Below, piece after piece: positions 49,301-61,695 of a stretch of 64,000 bases of DNA (the first letter of the stretch is position 1; each line of letters starts with the position of its first letter). Source of the stretch: Cavia porcellus (taxonomy: Eukaryota; Chordata; Mammalia; Rodentia; Caviidae); contig NW_026947545.1 in the NCBI RefSeq assembly GCF_034190915.1, positions 3,410,001-3,474,000 of the forward strand, in the 5' to 3' direction. Below the pieces are notes generated by a model. The model was not told the origin of the DNA and did no database searches. It saw only the letters and a list, made by a program, of their open reading frames with translations. The translations under genes were made by a program, and so were the position numbers.

Positions 49301-50991
49301 CATCACGGTGTGGTGCGCATTGTATGGGTGTGTGTTACATTACATTCACTAGTAGGAGTGATAAAAACATCACGGGGTGGTGCGCATTGTATTGGTGTGT
49401 GTTACATTCACTAGTAGGAGTGAGAAAAACATCACGGGGTGGTGCGCATTGTATCGGTGTGTGTTACACTACATTCACTAGTAGGAGTGAGAAAAACATC
49501 GCGGGGTGGTGCGCATCGTATGGATGTGTGTTACATTATATTCACTAGTAGGAGTGAGAAAAACATCACGGGGTGGTGCGCATTGTATGGGTGTGTGTTA
49601 CATTCACTAGTAGGAGTGAGAAAAACATAACGGGGTGGTGTGCATTGTATGGGTGTGTGTTACATTAGATTCACTAGTAGCAGTGAGAGAAACATCACGG
49701 GGTGGTCCGCATTGTATGGTTGTGTGTTACATTACATTCACTAATAGGAGTGAGAGAAACATCACGGGGTGGTGCGCATTTTATGGGTGTGTGTCACATT
49801 ACATTCACTAGTAGGATTTAGAAAATCATCACGGGTGGTGTGAATCGGAGGGTCTGAGTTTGAATAGGCAGTGAGTGGCAATGTAGGATGGAGAAAAGCA
49901 TCGCGGGGTGGTCAGGATGGGGAGGTCAGGGAACATGCAGTGGCAATGTATGATAGGTTTCTGAAAAACATCGCGGGGTGGTGCGCATTGTATGGGTGTG
50001 TGTTACATTAAATTCACTAGTAGGAGTGAGAAAAACATCACGGGGTGGTGCGCATAGTATGGGTGTGTGTTATATTACATTCACTAGTAGGAGTGAGAAA
50101 AACATCACGGGGAGGTGCGCATATGGGTGTGTGTTACATTACATTCACTAGTAGGAGTGAGAAAAACATCACGGGGTGGTGCACCTTGTATGGCTGTGTG
50201 TTACATTACATTCACTAGTAGGAGTGAGAAAAACATCATGGGGTGGTGCGCATTGTATGGGTGTGTGTTACATTACATTCACTAGTAGGAGTGAGAAAAA
50301 CATCACAGGGTGGTGTGAATCGGAGGGTGTGATTTAGGATACGCAGTGAGTGGCAATATAGGATGGAGAAAAGCACCGCGGGGTGGTCAGCATGGGGAGG
50401 TCAGGGAACATGCAGTGGCAATGTAGGATAGGTTTCTGTAAAACAATGCGGGGTGGTGCGCATTGTATGGGTGTGTGTTACATTACATTCACTAGTAGGA
50501 GTGAGAAAAACTTCACGGTGTGGTGCGCATTGTATGGGTGTGTGTTACATTACATTCACTAGTAGGAGTGAGAAAAACATCACGGGGTGCTGTGAATCGG
50601 AAGGTCTGAATTAGGATAGGCAGTGAGTGGCAATGTAGGATGGAGAAAAGCACCGCGGGGTGGTCAGCATGGGGAGGTCAGGGAAGATGCAGTGCCAATG
50701 TAGGATAGGTTTCTGAAAAACATCGCGGGGTAGTGCGCATTGTATGGGTGTGTGTTACATTACATTCACTAGTAGGAGTGAGAAAAACATCACGGGGTGG
50801 TGCGCATTGTATGGGGGTTTGTTACATTACATTCACTAGTAGGAGTGAGAAAAACATCAGGGGGTGGTGTGAATCGGAGGGTCTGAATTAGGATAGGCAG
50901 TGAGTGGCAATGCAGGATGGAGAAAAGCACCACGGGGTGGTCAGCATGGGGAGGTCTGGGAACATGCAGTGGTAATGTAGGATAGGTTTCT
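46385..50991 (+). repeat. Degenerate mixed region
   Basis: B-C modules start at 46586, 47393, 47737, 48215, 49019, 49821, 50295, 50572 and 50849, with A runs of 3, 10, 3, 5, 10, 10, 5, 2 and 2. Substitutions and small indels are denser here than elsewhere: 69-bp C at 48288, 72-bp B at 49821, an A unit shortened to gcgcatatggg near 50,120, ggttttgtg near 47,753. The modules at 47737 and 49821 are c-like, so this is an older or less homogenised version of the same material. The 62-bp A units lie near 47,105, 48,732, 49,407 and 49,603. No gene is visible. Confidence 0.82.
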
Positions 50992-53600
50992 GAAAAACAT
51001 CGCGGGGTGGTGCGCATTGTATGGGTGTGTGTTACATTACATTCACTAGTAGGAGTGAGAAAAACATCACGGTGTGGTGCGCATTGTATGGGTGTGTGTT
51101 ACATTACATTCACTAGTAGGAGTGAGAAAAACATCACGGGGTGGTGCGCATTGTATGGGTGTGTGTTACATTACATTCACTAGTAGGAGTGAGAAAAACA
51201 TCACGGGGTGGTGCGCATTGTATGGGTGTGTGTTACATTACATTCACTAGTCGGAGTGAGAAAAACATCACGGGGTCGTGCGCATTGTATGGGTGTGTTT
51301 TACATTACATTCACTAGTAGGAGTGAGAAAAACATCACGGGGTGGTGCGCATTGTATGGGTGTGTGTTACATTACATTCACTAGTAAGAGTGAGAAAAAC
51401 ATCACGGGGTGGTGTAAATCGGAGTGTCTTAATTAGCATAGGCAGTGAGTGTCAATATAGGATGGAGAAAAGCACTGCGCGGTGGTCAGCACGGGGAGGT
51501 CAGGAAACATGCAGTGGTAATGTAGGATAGGTTTCTGAAAAACATCGCGGGGTGGTGCGCATTGTATGGGTGTGTGTTACATTACATTCACTAGTAGGAG
51601 TGAGAAAAACATCACGGTGTGGTGCGCATTGTATGGGTGTGTGTTACATTACATTCACTAGTAGGAGTGAGAAAAACATCACGGGGTGGTGCGCATTGTA
51701 TGGGTGTGTGTTACATTACATTCACTAGTCGGAGTGAGAAAAACATCACGGGGTCGTGCGCATTGTATGGGTGTGTTTTACATTACATTCACTAGTAGGA
51801 GTGAGAAAAATATCACGGGTTCGTGCGCATTGTATGGGTGTGTGTTACATTACATTCACTAGGAGGAGTGAGAAAAACATCACGGGGTGGTGTGAATCGG
51901 AAGGTCTGAATTACGATAGGCAGTGAGTGGCAATGTAAGATGGAGAAAAGCACCGCGGAGTGATCAGCATGGGGAGGTCAGGGAACATGCAGTGGCAATG
52001 TAGGATAGGATTCTTAAAAACATCGCGGGCTGGTGCGCATTGTATGGGTGTGTGTTACATTACATTCACTAGTAGGAGTGAGAAAAAAATCACGGGGTGG
52101 TGCGCATTGTATGGCTGTGTGTTACATTACATTCACTAGTAGGAGTGAGAAAAACATCACGTGGTGGTGTGAATCGGAGGGTCTGAATTAGGATAGGCAG
52201 TGAGTGGCAATGTAGGATGGAGAAAAGCACCGCGGGGTGGTCAGCATGGGGAGGTCAGGGAACATGCAGTGGCAAAGTAGGATAGGTTTCTGAAAAACAT
52301 CGCGGTGTGGTGCGCATTGTATGGGTGTGTGTTACATTACATTCACTAGTAGGAGTGAGAAAAACATCACGGCGTGGTGCCCATTGCATGGGTGTGTTTA
52401 CATTACATTCACTAGTAGGAGTGAGAAAAACATCATGGGGTGGTGCGCATTGTATGGGTGTGTGTTACATTACATTCACTAATAGGAGTGAGAAAAACAT
52501 CACGGGGTGGTGCGCATTGTATGGGTGTGTGTTACATTACATTCACTAGTAGGAGTGAGAAAAAACATCACGGGGTGGTGTGAATCGGAGGGTCTGAATT
52601 AGGATAGGCAGTGAGTGGCAATGTAGGATGGAGAAAAGCACTGCGCGGTGGTCAGCACGGGGAGGTCAGGAAACATGCAGTGGCAATGTAGGATAGGTTT
52701 CTGAAAAACATCGCGGGGTGGTGCGCATTGTATGGGTGTGTTTTACATTACATTCACTAGTAGGAGTGAGAAAAACATCACGGGATGGTGCGCATTGTAT
52801 GGGTGTGTGTTACATTACATTCACTAGCAGGTGTGAAAAAAACATCACGGGGTGGTGTGAATCGGAGGGTCTGAATGAGGATAGGCAGTGAGTGGCAATG
52901 TAGGATGGAGAAAAGCACCGCGGGGTGGTCAGCATGGGGAGGTCAGGGAACATGCAGTGGCAATGTAGGATAGGTTTCTGAAAAACATCGCGAGGTGGTG
53001 CACATTGTATAGGTGTGTGTTACATTACATTCACTAGTAGGAGTGAGAAAAACATCACGGGGAGGTGTGCATTGTATGGGTGTGTGTTACATTACATTCA
53101 CTAGTAGGAGTGAGAAAAACATCACGGGGTGGTGCGCATTGTATGGGTGTGTGTTACATTACATTCACTAGTAAGAGTGAGAAAAACATCACGGGGTGGT
53201 GTAAATCGGAGTGTCTTAATTAGCATAGGCAGTGAGTGTCAATATAGGATGGAGAAAAGCACTGCGCGGTGGTCAGCACGGGGAGGTCAGGAAACATGCA
53301 GTGGCAATGTAGGATAGGTTTCTGAAAAACATCGCGGGGTGGTGCGCATTGTATGGGTGTGTTTTACATTACATTCACTAGTAGGAGTGAGAAAAACATC
53401 ACGGGATGGTGCGCATTGTATGGGTGTGTGTTACATTACATTCACTAGCAGGTGTGAAAAAAACATCACGGGGTGGTGTGAATCGGAGGGTCTGAATTAG
53501 GATAGGCAGTGAGTGGCAATGTAGGATGGAGAAAAGCACCGCGGGGTGGTCAGCATGGGGAGGTCAGGGAACATGCAGTGGCAATGTAGGATAGGTTTCT
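50992..53600 (+). repeat. Region of local tandem copies (545 bp and 621 bp)
   Basis: B-C modules start at 51394, 51872, 52149, 52559, 52837, 53181 and 53458, with A runs of 6, 5, 2, 4, 2, 3 and 2. The A run after 50991 is repeated after 51536, including the cactagtcggag and ggggtcgtg variants, so a 545-bp piece was duplicated and one A unit then lost. The stretch 52703-52979 is repeated at 53324-53600 (offset 621), including a C with ctgcgcggtgg and agcacgggg. No gene is visible. Confidence 0.82.
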
Positions 53601-56106
53601 GAAAAACATCGCGAGGTGGTGCACATTGTATAGGTGTGTGTTACATTACATTCACTAGTAGGAGTGAGAAAAACATCACGGGGTGCTGTGCATTGTATGG
53701 GTGTGTGTTACATTACATTCACTAGTAGGAGTGAGAAAAACATCACGGGGTGGTGCTCATTGTATGGGTGTGTGTTACATTACATTCACTAATAGGAGTG
53801 AGAAAAACATCACGGGGTGGTGCGCATTGTATGGGTGTGTGTTACATTACATTCACTAGTAGGAGTGAGAAAAACCTCATGGGGTGGTGCGCATTGTATG
53901 GGTGTGTGTTACATTACCTTCACTAGTAGGAGTGAGAAAAACATCACGGGGTGTTGGGCATTGTATGGGTGTGTGTTACATTACATTCACTAGTAGCAGT
54001 GAGAAAAACATCACGGGGTGGTGCGCATTGTATGGGTGTGTGTTACATTACATTCACTAGTAGGAGTGAGAAAAACATCACGGTGTGGTGCGCATTGTAT
54101 GGGTGTGTGTTACATTACATTCACTAGTAGGAGTGAGAAAAACATCATGGGGTGGTGTGCATTGTATGGGTGTGTGTTACATTACATTCACTAGTAACAG
54201 TTATAAAAACAGCACGTGGTGGTGTGCATTGTATGGGTGTGTGTTACATTAGATTCACTAGTAGGAGTGAGAAAAACATGACGGGGTGGTGCGCATTGTA
54301 TGGGTGTGTATTACATTACATTCACTAGTAGGAGTGAGAAAAACATCGCGGGGTGGTGCGCATTGTATGGGTGTGTGTTACATTACATTCACTAATAGGA
54401 GTGAGAAAAACATCACGGGGTGGTGCGCATTGTATGGGTGTGTGTTACATTACATTCACTAGTAGGAGTGAGTAAAACATCACGGCGTGGTGCGCATTAT
54501 GTGGGTGTGTGTTACATTACATTCACTAGTAGGAGTGAGAAAAACATCACGGGGTGGTGCACATTGTATGGATGTGTGTTACATTAGATTCACTAGTAGG
54601 AGTGAGAAAAACATCACGGGGTGGTGCGCATTGTATGGGTGTGTGTTACATTAGATTCACTAGTAGGAGTGAGAAAAACATCGGGGGGTGGTGCACATTG
54701 TATGGTTGTGTGTTTCATTACATTCACTAGTAGGAGTGAGAAAAACATCAAGGGGTGGTGTGAATCGAATGGTCTGAGTTAGGATAGGCAGTGAGCGGCA
54801 ATGTAGGAGGGAGAAAAGCACCGCAGGGTGGTCAGCATGGGGAGGTCAGGGAACATGCAGTGGCAATGTAGGATAGGTTTCTGAAAAACATCGCGGGGTG
54901 GTGCGAATTGTATATGTGTGTGTTACATTAGATTCACTAGTAGCAGTGAGAGAAACATCACGGGGTGGTGCGCATTGTATGGGTGTGTGTTACATTACAT
55001 TCACTAATAGGAGTGAGAGAAACATCACGGGGTGGTGCGCATTGTATGGGTGTGTGTCACATTACATTCACTAGTAGGAGTGAGAAAATCATCACGGGGT
55101 GGTGTGAATCGGAGGGTCTGAATTAGGATAGGCAGTGAGTGGCAATGCAGGATGGAGAAAAGCACCGCGGGGTGGTCAGCATGGGGAGGTCTGGGAACAT
55201 GCAGTGGTAATGTAGGATAGGTTTCTGAAAAACATCGCGGGGTGGTGCGCATTGTATGGGTGTGTGTTACATTACATTCACTAGTAGGAGTGAGAAAAAC
55301 ATCACGGTGTGGTGCGCATTGTATGGGTGTGTGTTACATTACATTCACTAGTAGGAGTGAGAAAAACATCACGGGGTGGTGCCCATTGTATGGGTGTGTG
55401 TTACATTACATTCACTAGTAGGAGTGAGAAAAACATCACGGGGTGGTGCGCATTGTATGGGTGTGTGTTACATTACATTCACTAGTAGGAGTGAGAAAAA
55501 CATCACGGGGTGGTGCGCATTGTATGGGTGTGTGTTACATTACATTCACTAGTAGGAGTGAGAAAAACATCACGGGGTGGTGCGCATTGTATGGGTGTGT
55601 GTTACATTACATTCACTAGGAGGAGTGAGAAAAACATCACGGGCTGGTGTGAATCGGAGGGTTTGAATTAGGATAGGCAGTGAGTGGCAATGTAGGATAG
55701 AGAAAAGCACCGTGGAGTGGTCAGCATGGGGAGGTCAGGGAACATGCAGTGGCAATGTAGGATAGGTTTCTGAAAAACATCGCGGGGTGGTGCGCATTGT
55801 ATGGGTGTGTGTTACATTACATTCACTAGTAGGAGTGAAAAAAACATCACGGGGTGGTGCGCATTGTATGGGTGTGTGTTACATTACATTCACTAGTAGG
55901 AGTGAGAAAAACATCACGGGGTGGTGCGCATTGTATGGGTGTGTCTTACATTACATTCACTAGTTGTAGTGAGAAAAACATCACGGGGTCGTGCGCATTG
56001 TATGGGTGTGTGTTACATTACATTCACTAGTAGGAGTGAGAAAAATATCACGGGGTCGTGCGCATTGTATGGGTGTGTGTTACATTACATTCACTAAGAG
56101 GAGTGA
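53601..56106 (+). repeat. 17-unit A run followed by e-family modules
   Basis: The order is 17 A (53601-54739), e at 54740, 3 A, module at 55084, 6 A, module at 55629, 5 A. The end of the A run has a private series (gagtaaaacatc, gcgcattatgtggg, gtatggatgtg, catcggggggtgg) and the e module has gaatcgaatgg and accgcaggg. This whole series appears again at 63,500-63,913. A cagttat unit lies at 54194. No gene is visible. Confidence 0.84.
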
Positions 56107-59100
56107 GAAAAACATCACGGGGTGGTGTGAATCGGAAGGTCTGAATTAGGATAGGCAGTGAGTGTCAATGTAGGATGGAGAAAAGCACCGCGCGGTGGTC
56201 AGCACGGGGAGGTCAGGAAACATGCAGTGGCAATGTAGGATAGGTTTCTGAAAAACATCGCGGGGTGGTGCGCATTGTATGGGTGTGTTTTACATTACAT
56301 TCACTAGTAGGAGTGAGAAAAACATCACGGGGTGGTGCGCATTTTATGGGTGTGTGTTACATTACATTCACTAGCAGGTGTGAGAAAAACATCACGGGGT
56401 GGTGTGAATCGGAGGGTCTGAATAACGATAGGCAGTGAGTGGCAATGTAGGATGGAGAAAAGCACCGCGGGGTGGTCAGCATGGGAGGTCAGGGAACATG
56501 CAGTGGCAATGTAGGATAGGTTTCTGAAAAACATCGCGAGGTGGTGCACATTGTATAGGTGTGTGTTACATTACATTCACTAGTAGGAGTGAGAAAAACA
56601 TCACGGGGTGGTGTGCATTGTATGGGTGTGTGTTACATTACATTCACTAGTAGGAGTAAGAAAAACATCACGGGGTGGTGCCCATTGTATGGGTGTGTGT
56701 TACATTACATTCACTAGTAGGAGTGAGAAAAACATCACGGGGTGGTGCGCATTTTATGGGTGTGTGTTACATTACATTCACTAGTAGGAGTGAGAAAAAC
56801 ATCACGGGGTGGTGCACATTGTATGGGTGTGTGTTACATTACATTCACTAGTAGGAGTGAGAAAAACATCACGGGGTGTTGCGCATTGTATGGGTGTGTG
56901 TTACATTACATTCACTAGGAGGAGTGAGAAAAATATCACGGGGTGGTGTGAATCGGAGGGTTTGAATTAGGATAGGCAGTGAGTGGCAATGTAGGATGGA
57001 GAAAAGCAGCGTGGAGTGGTCAGCATGGGGAGGTCAGGGAACATGCAGTGGCAATGTAGGATAGGTTTCTGAAAAACATCGCGGGGTGGTGCGCATTGTA
57101 TGGGTGTGTGTTACATTACATTCACTAGTAGGAGTGAGAAAAACATCGCGGGGTGGTGCGCATTGTATGGGTGTGTGTTACACTACATTCACTAGTAGGA
57201 GTGAGAAAAACATCACGGGGTGGTGTGAATCGGGGGGTCTGAATTAGGATAGGCAGTGCGTGGCAATGTAGGATGGAGAAAAGCACCACGGGGTGGTCAG
57301 CATGGGGAGGTCAGGGAACATGCAGTGGCAATGTAGGATAGGTTTCTGAAAAACATCGCGGGGTGGTGCGCATTGTATGGGTGTGTGTTACATTACATTC
57401 ACTAGTAGCAGTGAGAAAAACATCACGGGGTGGTGCGCATTGTATGGGTGTGTGTTACATTACATTCACTAGTAGCAGTGAGAAAAACATCACGGGGTGG
57501 TGCGCATTGTATGGGTGTGTGTTACATTACATTCACTAGTAGGAGTGAGAAAAACATCACGGGGTGGTGCGCATTGTATGGGTGTGTGTTACATTACATT
57601 CACTAGTAGGAGTGAGAAAAACATCACGGGGTGGTGCGCATTGTATGGGTGTGTGTTACATTACCTTCACTAGTAGGAGTGAGAAAAACATCACGGGGTG
57701 GTGGGCATTGTATGGGTGTGTGTTACATTACATTCACTAGTAGCAGTGAGAAAAACATCACGGGGTGGTGCGCATTGTATGGGTGTGTGTTACATTACAT
57801 TCACTAGTAGGAGTGAGAAAAACATCACGGTGTGGAGCGCATTGTATGGGTGTGTGTTACATTACATTCACTAGTAGGAGTGAGAAAAACATCATCGGGT
57901 GGTGTGCATTGTATGGGTGTGTGTTACATTACATTCACTAGTAACAGTTATAAAAACATCACGGGGTGGTGCGCATTGTATGGGTGTGTGTTACATTACA
58001 TTCACTAGTAGGAGTGAGAAAAACATCACGGTGTGGTGCGCATTGTATGGGTGTGTGTTACATTACATTCACTAGTAGGAGTGAGAAAAACATCATGGGG
58101 TGGTGTGCATTGTATGGGTGTGTGTTACATTACATTCACTAGTAACAGTTATAAAAACAGCACGTGGTGGTGTGCATTGTATGAGTGTGTGTTACATTAG
58201 ATTCACTAGTAGGAGTGAGAAAAACATCACGGGGTGGTGCGCATTGTATGGGTGTGTATTACATTACATTCACTAGTAGGAGTGAGAAAAACATCGCGGG
58301 GTGGTGCGCATTGTATGGGTGTGTGTTACATTACATTCACTAATAGGAGTGAGAAAAACATCACGGGGTGGTGCGCATTGTATGGGTGTGTGTTACATTA
58401 CATTCACTAGTAGGAGTGAGAAAAACATCATGGCGTGGTGCGCATTGTATGGGTGTGTGTTACATTACATTCACTAGTAGGAGTGAGAAAAACATCGCGG
58501 GGTGGTGCACATTGTATGGTTGTGTGTTTCATTACATTCACTAGTAGGAGTGAGAAATACATCAAGGGGTGGTGTGAATCGAAGGGTCTGAATTAGGATA
58601 GGCAGTGAGCGGCAATGTAGGAGGGAGAAAAGCACCGCGGGGTGGTCAGCATGGGGAGGTCAGGGAACATGCAGTGGCAATGTAGGATAGGTTTCTGAAA
58701 AACATCGCGGGGTGGTGCGCATTGTATGAGTGTGTGTTACATTAGATTCACTAGTAGCAGTGAGAGAAACATCACGGGGTGGTGCGCATTGTATGGGTGT
58801 GTGTTACATTACATTCACTAATACGATTGAGAGAAACATCACGGGGTGGTGCGCATTGTATGGGTGTGTGTCACATTACATTCACTAGTAGGAGTGAGAA
58901 AATCATCACGGGGTGGTGTGAATCGGAGGGTCTGAGTTTGAATAGGCAGTGAGTGGCAATGTAGGATGGAGAAAAGCATCGCGGGGTGGTCAGGATGGGG
59001 AGGTCAGGGAACATGCAGTGGCAATGTAGGATAGGTTTCTGAAAAACATCACGGGGTGGTGCGCATTGTATGGGTGTGTGTTACATTACATTCACTAGTA

Positions 59101-59660
59101 GGATTGAGAAAAACATCACGGGGTGGTGCGCATTGTATGGGTGTGTGTTATATTACATTCACTAGTAGGAGTGAGAAAAACATCACGGGGAGGTGCGCAT
59201 TGTATGGGTGTGTGTTACATTACATTCACTAGTAGGAGTGAGAAAAACATCACGGGGTGGTGCGCATTGTATGGGTGTGTGTTACATTAGATTCACTAGT
59301 AGCGGTGAGAAAAACAACATGGGGTGGTGTGAATCAGAGTGTCTGAATTAGGATAGGCAGTGAGTGGCAATGTAGGATGGAGAAAAGCACCGCGGGGTGG
59401 TCAGCATGGGGAGGTCAGGGAACATGCAGTGGTAATGTAGGATAGGTTTCTGAAAAACATCGCGGGGTGGTGCGCATTGTATGGGTGTGTTTTACATTAC
59501 ATTCACTAATAGGAGTGAGAAAAACATCACGGGATGTGTGAATCAAAGGGTCTGTATTAGGATAGGCAGTGAGTGGCAATGTAGGATGGAGAAAAGCACC
59601 GTGGAGTGGTCAGCATGGGGAGGTCAGGGAACATGCAGTGGCAATGTAGGATAGGTTTCT
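56107..59660 (+). repeat. Super-unit copy 4 (~3.55 kb)
   Basis: The order is an a-like module at 56107, 2 A, module at 56384, 6 A, module at 56928, 2 A, b at 57205, 18 A, e at 58554, 3 A, c at 58898, 4 A, d at 59309, 1 A, g at 59519. This is the most complete example of the super-unit. The 18-unit run has two cagttat A units exactly 201 bp apart (57941 and 58142). C at 56457 is 69 bp and B at 59519 is 72 bp. No gene is visible. Confidence 0.86.
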
Positions 59661-61066
59661 GAAAAACATCGCGGGGTGGTGCGCATTGTATGGGTGTGTG
59701 TTACATTACATTCAATAGTAGCAGTGAGAAAAACATCACGGGGTGGTGCGCATTGTATGGGTGTGTGTTACATTACATTCACTAGTAGGAGTGAGAAAAA
59801 CATCACGGGGTGGTGCGCATTGTATGGGTGTGTGTTACATTACATTCACTAGTAGGAGTGAGAAAAACATCACGGGGTGGTGCTCATTGTATGGGTGTGT
59901 GTTACATTACATTCACTAATAGGAGTGAGAAAAACATCACGGGGTGGTGCGCATTGTATGGGTGTGTGTTACATTACATTCACTAGTAGGAGTGAGAAAA
60001 ACATCACGGGGTGGTGCGCATTGTATGGGTGTGTGTTACATTACCTTCACTAGTAGGAGTGAGAAAAACATCACGGGGTGGTGCTCATTGTATGGGTGTG
60101 TGTTACATTACATTCACTAGTAGCAGTGAGAAAAACATCAGGGGTGGTGCGCATTGTATGGGTGTGTGTTACATTACATTCACTAGTAGGAGTGAGAAAA
60201 ACATCACGGTGTGGTGCGCATTGTATGGGTGTGTCTTACATTACATTCACTAGTAGGAGTGAGAAAAACATCATGGTGTGGTGTGCATTGTATGGGTGTG
60301 TGTTACATTACATTCACTAGTAACAGTTATAAAAACATCACGGGGTGGTGCGCATTGTATGGGTGTGTGTTACATTACATTCACTAGTAGGAGTGAGAAA
60401 AACATCATGGGGTGGTGTGCATTGTATGGGTGTGTGTTACATTACATTCACTAGTAACAGTTATAAAAACAGCACGTGGTGGTGTGCATTGTATGGGTGT
60501 GTGTTACATTAGATTCACTAGTAGGAGTGAGAAAAACATCACGGGGTGGTGCGCATTGTATGGGTGTGTATTACATTACATTCACTAGTAGGAGTGAGAA
60601 AAACATCGCGGGGTGGTGCGCATTGTATGGGTGTTTGTTACATTACATTCACTAGTAGGAGTGAGAAAAACATCACGGGGTGGTGCGCATTGTATGGGTG
60701 TGTGTTACATTACATTCACTAGTAGGAGTGAGAAAAACATCATGGGGTGGTGTGCATTGTATGGGTGTGTGTTACATTAGATTCACTAGTAGCAGTGAGA
60801 GAAACATCACGGGGTGGTGCGCATTGTATGGGTGTGTGTTACATTACATTCACTAGTAGGATTGAGAAAAACATCACGGGGTTGTGCGCATTGTATGGGT
60901 GTGTGTTATATTACATTCACTAGTAGGAGTGAGAAAAACATCACGGGGAGGTGCGCATTGTATGGGTGTGTGTTACATTACATTCACTAGTAGGAGTGAG
61001 AAAAACATCACGGGGTGGTGCGCATTGTATGGGTGTGTGTTACATTAGATTCACTAGTAGCGGTGA
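59661..61066 (+). repeat. 21-unit A run
   Basis: This 1,406-bp run replaces the usual b-17A-e-c segment between the g module at 59519 and the d module at 61067. It carries ctcattg, actaatagg, accttcac and gtagcag variants in the same order as the 16-18-unit runs elsewhere. It also has two cagttat units 134 bp apart (60320 and 60454). One unit has a shortened box (catcaggggtgg near 60,138), shared with the run at 61696. No gene is visible. Confidence 0.86.
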
Positions 61067-61695
61067 GAAAAACAACATGGGGTGGTGTGAATCAGAGTGT
61101 CTGAATTAGGATAGGCAGTGAGTGGCAATGTAGGATGGAGAAAAGCACCGCGGGGTGGTCAGCATGGGGAGGTCAGGGAACATGCAGTGGTAATGTAGGA
61201 TAGGTTTCTGAAAAACATCGCGGGGTGGTGCGCATTGTATGGGTGTGTTTTACATTACATTCACTAGTAGGAGTGAGAAAAACATCACGGGATGGTGTGA
61301 ATCGAAGGTTCTGTATTAGGATAGGCAGTGAGTGGCAATGTAGGATGGAGAAAAGCACCGTGGAGTGGTCAGCATGGGGAGGTCAGGGAACATGCAGTGG
61401 CAATGTAGGATAGGTTTCTGAAAAACATTGCGGGGTGGTGCGCATTGTATGGGTGTGTGTTACATTACATTCACTAGTAGGAGTGAGAAAAACATCGCGG
61501 GTGGTGCGCATTGTATGGGTGTGTGTTACATTACATTCACTAGTAGGAGTGTGAAAAACATCACGGGGTGGTGTGAATCGGGGGGTCTGAATTAGGATAG
61601 GCAGTGCGTGGCAATGTAGGATGGAGAAAAGCACCACGGGGTGGTCAGCATGGGGAGGTCAGGGAACATGCAGTGGCAATGTAGGATAGGTTTCT
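61067..61695 (+). repeat. d-1A-g-2A-b module cluster
   Basis: B-C modules start at 61067 (d), 61277 (g-like, ctgtattagg with cgtggagtgg in its C) and 61553 (b), separated by 1 and 2 A units. The d-1A-g pair repeats 59309-59660. The A unit before 61553 ends in the unusual gtgtgaaaaac. No gene is visible. Confidence 0.85.

Noticed and set aside
61383..61637. Minus-strand open frames across B-C modules (up to ~84 codons)
   Set aside because: The same translated pieces recur wherever an A unit joins B-C, with frame changes between copies. They are shadows of the repeat.
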